Shown piece by piece: positions 21,180 through 32,230 of a DNA stretch of 64,000 bases. Below the pieces are notes generated by a model. It worked only from the letters and a program-made list of their open reading frames with translations, had not been told where the DNA came from and did not search any database. The stretch comes from Hippopus hippopus. Taxonomy: Eukaryota; Mollusca; Bivalvia; Cardiida; Cardiidae. Where the stretch lies: positions 60,293,063 through 60,357,062 of the forward strand of contig OX328097.1 in the NCBI GenBank assembly GCA_946811185.2, read 5' to 3'. Position numbers and translations under genes: made by a program. Each line of letters opens with the position of its first letter. The first letter of the stretch is position 1.

Positions 21180-21770
21180 TCATTAACTCCCAGGACACAT
21201 TTGGAGCTGGTAGTACAGATAACTGTCCCCAAAGGCGATGATACTTTTTGAGTAGTCGCCTCTGGGTACAGAGATGATCAAGACAAAAACAGTTGAAAAC
21301 TTCGCACAGATTTTTTGCGCAAGTTTGAACTCTTATAATTTCGCAAATAGAGCATAAAACTAGGATTTAAACATATCTGTTGCTTGCGTATTTAATGACC
21401 CTTCGTTTGAAATACAGATATTTTAAATTTAAACACTGAACATAAGAGAAAACTGTGCATTTCATCTGTTACTGGAGTTGTTTACGTTCCCAAAAACACA
21501 CAAATGGCCGTCACGCACGGTAAGTTTCGTCAGTGATTTTTCCGAGTTTTACATGTTATAAACGATTTCTACAAGCTCTTAAGGTAATGAAAGGTTTAAT
21601 AATTTGTCTTTGGTCATGCTTTTTACTAAAAGTTCATTGCATTTCGCAGCAATAAAGATTAAACCGACGAAACAGAAAGTCAGTATAGCACTCTATCTGT
21701 GCTACCGGAAAATTTACGACGGGACTTGAGACGGTACGGTGTACAACAAATGTCCAAATATGAAAAAAAT
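21180..21770. other. Apparently unique intronic stretch
   Basis: No terminal repeats seen. CpG is locally more frequent than around it. It contains ATGGCCGTCACGCACG followed by GTAAGT at 21504-21525, which could be a start exon or chance. Confidence 0.4.
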
Positions 21771-22164
21771 CACAGTAGCGTCTCATTATTGAGACTATTG
21801 GAGTTGGTAACATTGAAAGTATACTTGTAAAAGTTATTCCTCAAAGGCTCCATATAATTATGAACTAACCTGTAAACATCGTGGTAAAAGAAGAAAATGC
21901 TAGCAGCTTGTAATGGCAATTTTAGCAACAATCTTTTCAAATGTTGTATGCTGCAAGGCAGAAAAACGTCATCTGTGACCTTTAACAATGCCTGGACAAG
22001 GTTAAACTTGTCACCATAATTGATTTTTGAGATTTTTGTGTGACACAGGCCATTTCATATTGATTGTCAGATCATGGAGTTACCAGATTGATAGATTGAT
22101 GTGGAGATAGAATTAATTGACCTTATCTTATGATTAGCCTTTGAATGTCATTACTAAGGACAAC

Positions 22165-22330
22165 TGCACAACCCCCCCCCCCCTTTAACAAAAAAGAAAA
22201 GAGCCTTTTGCACATGTTTGGTTTTGTGTGTGGGGGGGGGATGTATACTGGAATCAACCCATCTGTCTGTCCATCTGTCTGTGTGTATGCAATTTCATGG
22301 GAGTGTCTTTTGTCAAGACACTTCATAAGC
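22165..22330 (+). repeat. Dispersed repeat with poly-C / GGGGG and CTGTCTGTCC motifs
   Basis: ACCCCCCCCCCCCC, then GGGGGGGGATGTATACTGG and CATCTGTCTGTCCATCTGTC. Related to 18648-18840 and 49590-49990; open frames on both strands here are low-complexity. Confidence 0.55.
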
Positions 22331-22745
22331 CTGGCCTAGTGAAATCCAGGACATGCATGGAAAAGTGAATGGTCACTGTTTAATGACTAAATTAATGTTG
22401 AAAGTTACCTAAAATGCCATTTAATCAATTTCAGGGTTTATTTAATAAAATACTTGCAGAGTAATTTTCCAAGATCCACCTGCATATTCTGTGCAGACTG
22501 CCCATGATATTTACTAGCCGTTATTTATAATCACTGCAAATCTAATGGTATCCAAAAGCTAAATCCAAGACACTGGTGATGGTGCTACAAGATCGTGTTA
22601 GCTTTTTACATATTGTGTATATCAAGATCAGGCTACATAGAATGGATATACACTATCACTAGTTGAGTCTACTGACATGAACAAAAACTGCTCTTCATTT
22701 GAGTAGGAGGTTTTTTTTCTGATTAAATACACATGTAGAAAAATA
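22331..22745. other. Intronic stretch with a weak MITE-B hairpin
   Basis: TGTATATCAAGATCAGGCTA near 22615 with GGATATACACTATC is a decayed MITE-B core. Nothing else recognised. Confidence 0.35.
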
Positions 22746-22747
22746 TA

Positions 22748-22974
22748 ATTATCCGTTTACCACACAATCCTGAGTTGTAACCATGCTGAGAAAGAAGCTT
22801 GAAAACATTGTGGGATAAGGAGAAAATGCTGAAAACCATCATTTTTTCCTTTTCCCACAATGTTTTCTATCCTATCAAGGGCAGAAATCACCATTTGAAT
22901 TACATTTCATTTGTTGTCTGCAAATGCTTTCAATTTGGTCGAGTACAAAATCTTGTTGTTCAGTAAAGGGTCAT
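22748..22974 (+). mobile_element. MITE-A, full length
   Basis: CGTTTACCACACAATCCTGA to GTTCAGTAAAGGGTCA; core GCTGAAAACCATC decayed at the centre. Confidence 0.78.
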
Positions 22975-23029
22975 GGCAGCGCTGTGAGAAGTTTGAAAAG
23001 TAATTTCTTTTCATTTTGCAGAACAATCT

Positions 23030-23187
23030 TATGTCGTTGTGACTCTAAAGGGGAAGATTTTTAAAAATCATGGGAAAATGTATTCTGCCTTTCAAATATA
23101 AATCCGATCGTTTATGTAACATTGAATGTGTTGCCTGCAGTTGCTTTCCATTTGGAAAAGTTAGAAATATTATTATTTCAGTATTAA
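23030..23187 (+). mobile_element. MITE-A, degraded
   Basis: TCATGGGAAAATGTATTCTG core remnant, CCTTTCAAATATAAATC, TGCCTGCAGTTGCTTTCCAT, ending at the TTAA of the next copy. Confidence 0.45.
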
Positions 23188-23412
23188 CTTTGTACCCAAC
23201 AACAGTTTTAGATTCTTCCAAATTGAAAGGATTTTTTAAATGAAAACTGAGACATGATTAAGTTGATGGTGTGTGTGTTTGAAAGTGTAGAAAATATTGT
23301 GGAAAAAGGAGAAGGTGCTCATTACCAGCATTTTCTCCTTTTTCCATAATGTTTTTAAAAAATCATCTTCCTCAGGGTTACGAAAACTTGGGATTGTTTG
23401 GTAAAGAGTGAA
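23184..23412 (-). mobile_element. MITE-A, full length
   Basis: TTAACTTTGTACCCAACAAC to TTTGGTAAAGAGTGAA. Core GCTCATTACCAGC has a mismatch by the centre. Its right end is shared with the next copy. Confidence 0.82.
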
Positions 23413-23636
23413 CCCTTTACCACACAATTCTGACTCTCAATGACCCTATGAAAGAAAGTTTATGAAAACATTGAGGGAAAAGGAGAAAATGCTAGTAACC
23501 AGCATTTTCTCCTTTTGCTACAATGTATTCTCTCCTTTCTAAGGAAAATTTCATGATTTTTGCCACATTTTATTTGTTGTCTGCAAATGCTTTTAATTTG
23601 GACATGTCTAGAATTTTGTTTTTTGTAAAGAGTTAA
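23409..23636 (+). mobile_element. MITE-A, full length
   Basis: TGAACCCTTTACCACACAAT to TTTTTGTAAAGAGTTAA. Core GCTAGTAACCAGC; abuts the previous copy head-to-head across one TGAA. Confidence 0.82.
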
Positions 23637-23786
23637 GGGGAATGTAGAATTATTTTACTATACCTGTGCTTACTCACTGTCATTGGCTCAGATCACTTAT
23701 TTGGAAACCCTTGGTATGTATTCCTTGTATCCTTTTCTTCCATTGGTAGATCTGCTAAAATACTACAGGTGCACCAGAGACTTAAG

Positions 23787-23870
23787 CCTTTATCAAACAA
23801 TCCTGTATTTTTTATGGCCCTGAGGGGGTAGACTTTCATAAAACATTGTGGAAGAAGAAACAAAAAAAAA
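23787..23870 (+). mobile_element. MITE-A, head fragment
   Basis: TTAAGCCTTTATCAAACAAT, CCCTGAGGGGGTAGAC, AAACATTGTGGAAGAAG; stops before the palindrome. Confidence 0.55.
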
Positions 23871-24059
23871 AAACAGTTTGATCTTGTTCTGTACCGATGG
23901 AAAAGCAACAAAAGTCATGCTTGGCAGTTTGTGGGTTTAAAAATGCTTAAAGACTCAAAAAGATTGCAAATGAGGTCTATGATTAAGAAATATGATTACT
24001 TGGTATGCATGAATGTTATTCAGAATAAAAGGTCACATGTTAGTAAGTCTTTCCTTAAA

Positions 24060-24640
24060 GAGGCCCTTATACTAATTTTCAGCCAGTTTTAACTCATTTT
24101 GTCTTTATTTTATCAAACTATAGTCATTCTTATATCTTCATGCCAAATATTGCGCCTGACGGTTGCAAGGTTGCTTAGATTACGGTCGATAGAAAATGTA
24201 TTTCGCAGAGTTGCGGCGTTCCATGTAAACAGAATCGTCGTTTCCGGTTTTTGAATCAAAGATTTCGATATATCTGTTATACACTCGGGTAGTTTCGTAT
24301 GATGATCATGCATTCTGTCGCGTTACTATATTTGACCTTCGCCCTGTGTCTAATGAGGTAAACAAAGGAAAATGGAGGCTTCTCTGTTGCACCCTCGATT
24401 ATCAGACGGAGGTCGCGGCCTATATGCAAATTACACCGTATCCGACTCTAGGCGGAGACCAACGATAAATTTCCGTGACGCACTGCCATTGTTTACAGCT
24501 TTGATCGTCAGCCAGTTTTCTTCTGACCAATGTTCAGTTACTAATACAAATCTCCGTGTTTCTTTTTCTCAACTACACCATATATGTCAGTAATTTATCC
24601 ATGTTTACACAAAGAACTGATTTCTTTACCATTCTAAATT
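24060..24640. other. CpG-richer unique stretch
   Basis: Contains clustered CpG (GTCGCGGCCT, ACGGTCGATAG, GACCTTCGCCC) unlike the surrounding AT-rich repeats. A + frame at 24372-24593 starts MEASLLHPRLSDGGRGL but has no family motif I know. It could be a regulatory region, an old exon or an unrecognised element. Confidence 0.35.
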
Positions 24641-24764
24641 GTTTGAAATTTAAAAGCGTTTTTGATCACCGGCTGTAGACGGGCATCTTTAAAAAAAGCC
24701 TCATTTAGAGGTACTGTAGACAAGTTAGATCCTTCAGTCAAGATTACAACTACATGTGTAGTTG

Positions 24765-24840
24765 GTTTTGATCAAGATTAGAAGCTCAGGATGAGCTCTC
24801 TGATCAAGATTAGAAGCTCAGGATGAGCTCTCTGATCTTA
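24765..24840. repeat. 31-32 bp perfect tandem duplication
   Basis: GATCAAGATTAGAAGCTCAG followed by GATGAGCTCTCT occurs twice in direct succession; GAAGCTCAGGATGAGCT is similar to the MITE-B core hairpin. Confidence 0.8.
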
Positions 24841-25154
24841 GAAACATACTTTTTGCCATAGTTTTTTTTTCAAACTATTTTTAAGGAAAAAAAACAGCGA
24901 TGTCTACTAGGCCTTTAGGACTAATGCTGTAAATGTTCATTAAACTGTTTTGGCACTTACAGGATTAAAATCATTGTGGCAAACACAGAAAATTGCCTGT
25001 ATGAACAATTCATTATATATCTGTTTGCTACAATATTTCATTCACTGTCTATACCTTCAACTCTTTATTTCCAAATATTTAACATAATTATGCCAATGTC
25101 AAATTTTTGGAATATTTTCAGATTTTTTTTGTTTAAGGCAAAGGGATACCATAC

Positions 25155-25383
25155 TTAACCATTTACTACATACAAAAATTTTAGACTGGTACAATTTGAA
25201 AGCATTTGCAGAGGACAAAGTAAATGTGCCTCAGTAATTGGAAGTTGTCTTTGATGGGATAGAAAACATTGTGGGAAAAGCAGAAAATGTTGCTTATCAG
25301 CATTTTCTTCTATTCCTACAATGGTTTCATAAGTCTTCTTTCGCAAGGTTGTTAAAACTCCGGATTGTGTGGTAAAGAGTTGA
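25155..25383 (-). mobile_element. MITE-A, full length
   Basis: TTAACCATTTACTACATACA to GTGTGGTAAAGAGTTGA; core TTGCTTATCAGCATTTTCTT slightly decayed. Confidence 0.82.
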
Positions 25384-25427
25384 ATTGAATACAGCCAGAA
25401 GGACTTTTGCCAAACTTTTATGGGCTT

Positions 25428-25566
25428 AACCCATTTTGAAATAGTGCAGTGCTTTTAACAACCCTGAGAAAAAAAGACGTTTGAAAACATTGTGGAAAAT
25501 TGTAGAAAACAGAAAATAATAGTGATCAGCATTTTTCTCCTCTTCCCACAATTGTCTATAACCTTT
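25428..25566 (+). mobile_element. MITE-A, left half
   Basis: TTAACCCATTTTGAAATAGT head, core AACAGAAAATAATAGTGATC / AGCATTTTTCTCCTCTTCCC, truncated near CTATAACCTTTAAC. Confidence 0.65.
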
Positions 25567-25776
25567 AACTCCTTACCAAACAACAAAATTGTTCAACCTA
25601 TCCAAATTGAAAACATTTGCTGACAACAAAATAAGTGTGACTCAAGTATTTAAATTTGTTTTTGTAAGAGTAGAAATCATTGTGGGAAAAGGAGAAAATG
25701 CTGGTTACCATGTTAATTTCAAAAAGCTTTCTTTTTTAGGGTCATTAAAAGTTGGGATTGTGTGGTTAAGGGTTAA
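25565..25776 (-). mobile_element. MITE-A, one core arm deleted
   Basis: TTAACTCCTTACCAAACAAC to GTGTGGTTAAGGGTTAA; after GCTGGTTACCA the right arm is replaced by TGTTAATTTCAAAAAG. Confidence 0.8.
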
Positions 25777-25863
25777 CAGACAAACCCCATCATTTGGGCA
25801 ATATTTAATTTTTCATTTACAAAATGTTGTCATTATGGATGAGTTTGAAATTTAGATTGCATG

Positions 25864-26092
25864 TTAACTGTTTACCAAACGACAAAATTTTTGACTGGTC
25901 CAAATTGAGAGCAATTGCAGACGACAAAACAAATGTGACTCAAAATCAAAATTTGTTTTAGGAAAGGAAGGAAAATGTTGTGGGAAAAGGAGAAAATGCT
26001 GGTTACCAGCATTTTCTCCTTTCCCCACAATGTTTTCAGAAGGCTTCTTTCATAGGGTTGTTAAAAGTCGGGATTGTGTGGTAAAGAGTTAA
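25864..26092 (-). mobile_element. MITE-A, full length, well preserved
   Basis: TTAACTGTTTACCAAACGAC to GTGTGGTAAAGAGTTAA, 229 bp. The palindrome is intact apart from one C for T. Confidence 0.87.
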
Positions 26093-26351
26093 GAATTACC
26101 TGTAACCACATAAAAATCTCTATGAATGCCCTTTGAAAACATTTGGGGGGGAAAAGGAGCAATTATTGCTTGCAACAGTAAGTTGTTCTTTTGCTGGCAG
26201 AGCTTTCCATTATACCAGTCAAACAGCACAGTAATACTTCCTCTGATACTTTAGTGGTATAATGATGCCTGAAAAAAGTCTGTCAGGTAATGCAGAAAAT
26301 ATAGGAATATGTTCTGTCATCATATCCATTTGACTACTTTTTACATGAACA

Positions 26352-26648
26352 ACAGCCGAGGCCAGTGGCGCAGTCAGTAGTGTAAAGGACTTGAAAAGAG
26401 GATGGCTGGTTTGAATACCAAAAACAGAGAATTTTTTTCTGAGGATTGATGATAAGTCATTGTGGCAGGAGTCATTCCTGTGTTGCCCCGGATTGTTCTA
26501 TTGATGATGGCTATGTTGGAGTGCAGTGGGTGACTTTCAAGGAATAACATGTAAAGCACTGGTAAAAGAAATTTCTGAAAGCATGGATAGTGCACTTACT
26601 GCCCGGAAGTTGATAATGGGGTTAAACACAATACAAATATCAACAATA
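26352..26648 (+). mobile_element. SINE type B
   Basis: Head AGTGGCGCAGTCAGTAGTG and GGCTGGTTTGAATACC, then TGAGGATTGATGATAAG, GTCATTCCTGTGTTGC, GAAAGCATGGATAG and TTAAACACAATACAAA. Confidence 0.7.
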
Positions 26649-26968
26649 GAAATTCTGTTATAACGGTATTTATAGTTATCTGCCTTCAGATCAGACACAA
26701 AAAATTAGTGCTAAAACACAACATGGTTTGGTTCCTAAAGATGATTAGTGCCAATTAAGAAGCAATTGGTTGGAACAACTTATTCATTGAAACCCTTCTA
26801 GCCATTTTAATATTTCTACTATGTTTCTTTCATTCTTTCATTGTTAAGCTGTAAATTCAAGTAGAATATGTTGCGGAATGCATGGAAGGCTAATAGCCTA
26901 TTGGTTACAAGTTTGTATCTCAGGCTCAGCTGAAAGTCTTCCGAGGGATTCACAAAAATCATTACCAC

Positions 26969-27250
26969 AGGGCCAAGCAAGGTCACTCAGCTGGTAACGT
27001 ACAGGGCTTGAAGGGTAGCTGGTTCAAATTGCTAGCTTGGAAAATTTCTTTCAGAGGATTGATAGTATTCAGTTTGCGACAGGATTCTTTTTTCTCTCAT
27101 TTCTGATCATTGTTTCTACAATAGATTTGTAGGAAAGCAGCCAGTGGCTTGGGGATAACATTGTACAAACTACTGGTAAAAGAGACGCCAGGAAAAGCCT
27201 GGATCAATGCTGCTGTGATAGGACCCTAAAAATGCCACACAAACAAAAAA
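26969..27250 (+). mobile_element. SINE type B
   Basis: AAGGTCACTCAGCTGGTAAC, GTAGCTGGTTCAAATTGC, AGGATTGATAGTATTC, GCAGCCAGTGGCTTGG, CCAGGAAAAGCCTGGATC; tail ACACAAACAAAAA. Confidence 0.7.
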
Positions 27251-27324
27251 TATTGCAGGATTCATTCTCTCTTGCACCTTGGCTTTATTTTGACTTTATG
27301 GTAGAAAGTTACCTGTGGTTTAGC

Positions 27325-27465
27325 AATGATAAATGATAGTTATTTGTACAGGAGTCATTCTTCTCTCATCTCTTAAGATGGTTTTGACCTTGCGAGAAAG
27401 CAGCAGTGGCCCTGAAAGAGAGTTGTGTGCAGTACTGAAAAAGAAACTGCAAAACAGCTACCTTT
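27325..27465 (+). mobile_element. SINE type B, internal fragment
   Basis: GATAAATGATAGTTATTTG, GGAGTCATTCTTCTCTCATC, GAGAAAGCAGCAGTGGCCC, AAGAAACTGCAAAACAGC. The tRNA-like head is missing. Confidence 0.55.
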
Positions 27466-27810
27466 TGGGTTTCAAGCCCTGAATGTAACCAATTGAGCTG
27501 CCGGTGTAGACAGGCATGATGGAAAATATATAATGTGTATTGTGATTAAAGGATCAAGGGAGGACTGAGCCAAACAAAATTTCAGTGGATTCTTTTTGTC
27601 AATAACATTACCTATGCTAGCAGGGTATTAAATTGAGTTTGTTGCAAAATTTCTAAAGAATCAATATGTAAGATCTAGAGAACAAAAATAGAGCTTGGTA
27701 TAAAGTGACAGACCTGAAGGAGTAAAATAATAATACAACTTTTTACACAGCTAGAGTAAAAGTCCATGCGGCTTTTGAAAATACTGTGTTAAAAGCAATT
27801 GCTTTTATTC

Positions 27811-28038
27811 TTATCTCTATACCAGACTACAAAACTTTTTACCCATCCAAATGGAAGGCACTTGCAGACGACAATTTCTGTTTGGCTAAAATTATGGAAG
27901 TTGTTTATAAGAGAGTAGAAAAAATTGTGAGAAATGGAGGAAATGCTGGTTACCAGCATTTTCTCCTTTACCCACAATGTTATCAAAGGCCTTTTTTCTC
28001 AAGGTTGTTAAAACTGGTACTGTGTGATAAAGGGTTAA
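27811..28038 (-). mobile_element. MITE-A
   Basis: TCTATACCAGACTACAAAAC to TGTGTGATAAAGGGTTAA; core AATGGAGGAAATGCTGG / TTACCAGCATTTTCTCC. Confidence 0.75.
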
Positions 28039-28071
28039 TCTTTTGTAACCCATTACTAAACAATCTTCTGT

Positions 28072-28268
28072 TTTAACTCTGTACCACATGGCAAAATTTT
28101 AGACCTCTAGAGAAAATGACTCTTTACAACAATACAGAAGCGTAGGCTCATCCAAATTGAAGGTATTTGTAGACTGCAATTTTAACGTGGCTCTAATGAT
28201 ACAATTTATTTTTAAAATGGTAGAAAACATTAGGATAAAGGAGAAAATGCTGGTTACCAGTCTCATGG
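28072..28268 (-). mobile_element. MITE-A, right half deleted
   Basis: TTAACTCTGTACCACATGGC, an insertion of about 30 bp (CTCTTTACAACAATACAG), then CATCCAAATTGAAGG and GAGAAAATGCTGGTTACCAG where it stops. Confidence 0.6.
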
Positions 28269-28289
28269 TAATGATTACTAAAAATAAAT

Positions 28290-28408
28290 GCACTCTTTAC
28301 CAAACAATCAAGTGTCAAAGAATGTGCTTTTGAAAACATTTGGGGAAAAAAAAAAGAAACATACTTAGATAGCCATCATTTTTTTTTTTAATAGAATGTT
28401 TGTACCCA
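28290..28408 (+). mobile_element. MITE-A, degraded fragment
   Basis: CTCTTTACCAAACAATCAAG, GCTTTTGAAAACATTTGGGG; poly-A and poly-T replace the core. Confidence 0.5.
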
Positions 28409-28556
28409 ATTAACTCTTTTTATTATTGACTTGTGTGTGTTGAAATTAGCATTAGCAGACGACAAACTAAATCTGGCTAAAATTGTAGGTCTTGTATTTG
28501 AAAGGTAAGAAAACAAAGTAGGAAAAGCAGAAATGCTTGTTACCAGTCTCATATGC
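28409..28556 (-). mobile_element. MITE-A, degraded fragment
   Basis: TTAACTCTTTTTATTATTGA, TTAGCAGACGACAAACTAAA, GGAAAAGCAGAAATGCTTGT; stops after TTACCAG. Confidence 0.55.
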
Positions 28557-28578
28557 TTGTTTCGAAGCCTCATATTGG

Positions 28579-28715
28579 GTTAACCCTTTACCACACAATC
28601 CTGAGTTTTGACAATTCTGACAAAGGCAATCAAATCATTTAAGCCATACTTGTTGTCTGCAAAATTAAATAAATGCTTTCAATATGACTGAGTTCCAAAT
28701 TTTTTCCATTTAGTG
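28579..28715 (+). mobile_element. MITE-A, core-deleted
   Basis: TTAACCCTTTACCACACAAT head fused to CATTTAAGCCATACTTGTTG and CAATATGACTGAGTTCC; the whole palindrome is missing. Confidence 0.72.
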
Positions 28716-28915
28716 AAAATTTCATGTTAACTGTCATAGTCAAAATTTCCATGCTCCAAAAATAATCAAAAAGCAGGATTATCAATAATACTGATGATAG
28801 AGCTTGTGAGTTTGATGTGTTTGACATGAACATAACATGCTGTAACTTGATACATTTGAATAAACTTGACAAGTAAATCAATATGCACTTTATTTGATAA
28901 ATGGTAATTCAAAAC

Positions 28916-29141
28916 TTAAATCTTTACCAAATAAGCATGAGTTTTAATGGCCCTCAGGACGAGTTTTTGAAAACATTATTGGAAAAAGAGAAAATGCTAA
29001 TGACCAGATTTCATCCCTGTCAAACAATGTTTTCTTCTCTTGCAGAGAAAAATGCCATTATTTGAGAAACATTCCATTTGTATTCAGCAAATGCTTTCAA
29101 TCTGGACAGTATTGACATTATGTTGTGTGGTAAAGGGTTAA
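28916..29141 (+). mobile_element. MITE-A
   Basis: TTAAATCTTTACCAAATAAG to GTGTGGTAAAGGGTTAA; core GAGAAAATGCTAATGACCAG with a decayed right arm. Confidence 0.78.
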
Positions 29142-29356
29142 CTCCTTACTGAGTTTTATTGACCCCGAGAAAAAAAAGCCATTTGTAAAACTTGTCCGAA
29201 GAGAAGAAAATGCTGGAAACATTTTCTCCTTTTTCTGACAATTTTGATTGCCCTTACCAAAACAAATCAAATAATTTGAGTCATATTTCATTCATTTTGT
29301 ACATTCTTTTTTTCAATATGGACAAGTCTAAAATTTTTGTCATCTGGTAAAGAGTA
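29138..29356 (+). mobile_element. MITE-A, tandem neighbour
   Basis: TTAACTCCTTACTGAG to ATCTGGTAAAGAGTAAA. It follows the previous copy in the same orientation, sharing one TTAA; core shortened. Confidence 0.75.
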
Positions 29357-29359
29357 AAA

Positions 29360-30125
29360 CTTTGTACATTGACTGATAATTTTAATGTGTCAGGTTAGTG
29401 CACTTTGAATAAGTGGAACTCTGTTAAGAGCATTCTTTGCTCAACACTTTTCTGTAGCTGCCAATTTCTTTATTTGCTTTTCTGAAGTCATGGTCAGTTC
29501 AGAACAAATATTGTTTGTTTGCATTGTTTGTTTGTCCACTCTACCTTTGAATGTGAAATGTAATTTAAGATGTCTTTTGATTGAGGCTTGTAGAGAAAAA
29601 TAATCCTTTAAACCCTGACTGGATAAGCAAATACATTGTATATGGTTTCTTTTAAATAGAATACACATGTACAAAAAAATACCTAGTATAAATTTTTAAA
29701 ACTTTAGGATTCTGACAAAGTGAGATAGCATTAGACTCTTCACTGCCTCTTAGAAACAATTCATTGCTGAAATTATGAAAAGATCTTTGCTAGATATGGG
29801 CTATAATTTACATGAATTTAGATTAATACAAGAAAAGAATCAGGCAAAGGTTGACATTGTGTAGATAAAGTCTCATTTTTTGAACAATGTTTTATCAAGT
29901 TTCAAGTCTGCAATTCTGCTTCAAGACAAAAAAGAAGTCTGTAGAGAGTATCGTCATAAAGAATTCAACCTGGACATGAGAAAAATTTTGAGTTATTTCA
30001 ATTTCAAGACACTTTTGGTCAGAGTATATTTTAGAAAATGTTGAACAAGAGGAGAAAAAGAAATAGACTTTATTCTGTGCAGTCTAAATTTTATCTCTGC
30101 TATCTTTAAAATCAGTCTCTGGCAA
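29360..30125. other. Intronic stretch, no feature recognised
   Basis: The minus frame at 29441-29674 (77 codons) has no recognisable motif; I see no repeat termini. Confidence 0.45.
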
Positions 30126-30129
30126 AGTC

Positions 30130-31385
30130 CTTAGCATTTTAAGAGATTAGGTGTTGAATCTGGACCTCTCACAAACAGATATGCCCAGTCCCTGTCAACA
30201 TCTTAGATCTGGGTCCCCCATTTGTGACAACTAGGTACATGTATGTTTTAGGTCTTTGATCAGGGGCGCTGGGCTCCCCTACAAAGACTGATAATCCCAG
30301 TCCTTTTACAACTGAGTATGGGTATAAAGTCTAATGGATCTTGGGCAATGGTATCCCTCACAAACAGATTACCTTGGTCCTTGAATCAACCACCAAGTAC
30401 AGATGTAAGGTATTTGATCTAGGCTGCTGCTGCCCATTCCAGACAGACCATCCAGTTTCTTTGACAGCTGAATGTAGATATGAGATCTTGGATCTTGGGC
30501 ACTGGGGTCCCTAATGCCACCGTCACACTAAAACAAAGTTCACAAATACCCTACTGTGTCCTTAAAACTTGACAAACATGGGGAGAATGGGATGAAGTAC
30601 AGGAACACAGTTTCCAAATTGGTTCTACATCTTCACTCGCCCCTGCTTGTGTCTTACCAGTCCCAGCTAAGTTCTCTTGATCAAGCATACACCACGTCCT
30701 TTGCATTTTTATTATGTTCTTTCCAAGACCTTTCAGATCACACCACACACTTACTGTGTGCTTTTCATGTTTTTCAAGTTTTCTTGAAAGAACAGTGCAA
30801 TCCTTCCTGTCCATACCAGGTTTATACTTTCTCAATGAAGACCATATTAGGTTCATGCACCGTTGGACTACGTCAGCGCTTTTGTTCCAACATCCTTATT
30901 GAATCCTAACCTCATACTGATTCAGTCATGTCTTTGTAATGCTTACATGTTCAAATTTCAAACACCTTGAGCAGTCAACACCATAAAGATCGTATTAATG
31001 TCCTTACTGGTTTCTGCTGCGTTCCTTTTAATCCATGTAAGTGTGATGTACTGCGTAGAACTGGTTTTACATTTATGTAGTGGGAACTTGTCTAGTGTGA
31101 CTTGGGTTTTACAACTAGGTAATCCCATTTCCCATTCCTTTTGCTGCTAAATTATAGGCAATGTCATGAATCAGAGGCCACTGGACGCCCCCTTACAAAC
31201 AGATAATACCAGTCTTTTGACCACCAAGTATGGATGTTAGGTTCTAGATCTCAGACCCTACTGCTGCCTGTCAAACAGGTAATCCCACTTCTCTAACCAC
31301 TTAGTTGTGGGATTGTGGATGTAGGGCATCAAACTCCCTTACAGATATAATCCTATTCTTTTGACCACTGAATAAGTAGGTGCTA
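30130..31385. repeat. Tandem array, unit about 80 bp, split by an insertion
   Basis: ACAAACAGAT(A)ATCCCAGTCC-type starts recur at about 30172, 30281, 30360 and 30440, and again at about 31193 and 31275 after the interruption at 30515-31106. Other conserved parts are CCACTAAGTATGG and GTTTTAGGTCTTTGATC / GATCTTGGGC. Units are quite diverged. Confidence 0.6.
30515..31106. mobile_element. TIR element with TCACACTA ends, inserted in the 80-bp array
   Basis: Left CACCGTCACACTAAAACAAA then GTTC; right GAACTTGTCTAGTGTGACTT is its inverse over about 20 positions. It contains the longest overlapping open frames in the area (117 codons on +, 101 on -), which show no transposase motif. Superfamily not assigned; the TSD is unclear. 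Confidence 0.55.
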
Positions 31386-31504
31386 GAAAAGCTGGACATA
31401 TGATATTTTCATTATTAGCAGCTGTGTTCAATTTTGCACCTCATTGCCTTTATTTATACCTCCATGAAATCTGTTGCCAACATCACCGGATTATTCATGT
31501 ATCA

Positions 31505-31700
31505 TGGATTATTCCTTTTTACCAGGCAATACAGACATTTAAAAGACACTGAAGCGGAAGGCTTTTGGGAAGAGTTTGGGAAAAGAAGAAAATACTGGTT
31601 ACCAGCAATTTTGCATTTTTCTTTTACCTTTCTTTTCTACTCTATTTTTATAGACAAGTCTCCTCATTTAGGCCACATTTAATTTATCACCTGTCATCTA
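31505..31700 (+). mobile_element. MITE-A, degraded
   Basis: CTTTTTACCAGGCAATACAG, GAAGCGGAAGGCTTTTGG, core AATACTGGTTACCAGCAATT, CTCTATTTTTATAGACAAG, GGCCACATTTAATTTATCAC; right end absent. Confidence 0.6.
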
Positions 31701-31729
31701 GAGTTGACCTCTAAGATGCTGAAGGTGAA

Positions 31730-31850
31730 GTTGGTGCTTTTTGCAGACTGTAAAATGAGATTTACTTGCATAAAATGTGTAAGAATGTGTAGTCTGAATT
31801 TTTTCTGTCTGCACTGTCTGATAGCAGTGAAAAATTATTATGGCTTACAG
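31730..31850. mobile_element. MITE-B-like fragment (weak)
   Basis: GCAGACTGTAAAATGAG and GTGTAGTCTGAATTTTTTCT with CTGCACTGTCTG; only the hairpin plan is similar. Confidence 0.3.
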
Positions 31851-31924
31851 ACCATACCCTTTAACCACAATACTTTGGATCTATTTCAACCTACAGAAAA
31901 TTCTTTTAATCAGGTTTACAAGGG

Positions 31925-32155
31925 TTAACTCTTTACCACACAAATCCTGGTTTTTAACAACCCTGTATAAGAAGCCTTTTGAAAATATTGTGGGGAAAAG
32001 GAGAAAATGCTGGTAACCAGCATTTTCTCCTTTTCCCACTATGTTTTCTATCTTAAAAAAGACAAATGCCATCATTTGAACCAAAATCAAATTGTCATTT
32101 GCAAATATTTTCAATTTAAAAAAGTCTAGATTTATGTTGTGTGGTGAAGAGTTCA
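31925..32155 (+). mobile_element. MITE-A, full length
   Basis: TTAACTCTTTACCACACAAA to GTGTGGTGAAGAGTTCA. Palindrome intact around GCTGGTAACCAGC. Confidence 0.85.
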
Positions 32156-32230
32156 GATAGGCAGGAGAACTAGCAATTGTTTCAGGATACATTTACTGAT
32201 TTTGAATGGATGCTGCATGCAAGACTTCAT

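Noticed and set aside
30551..30909. Overlapping 117-codon (+) and 101-codon (-) frames
   Set aside because: Both lie in the TCACACTA-ended element, mirror each other, and show no transposase or other motif I recognise.
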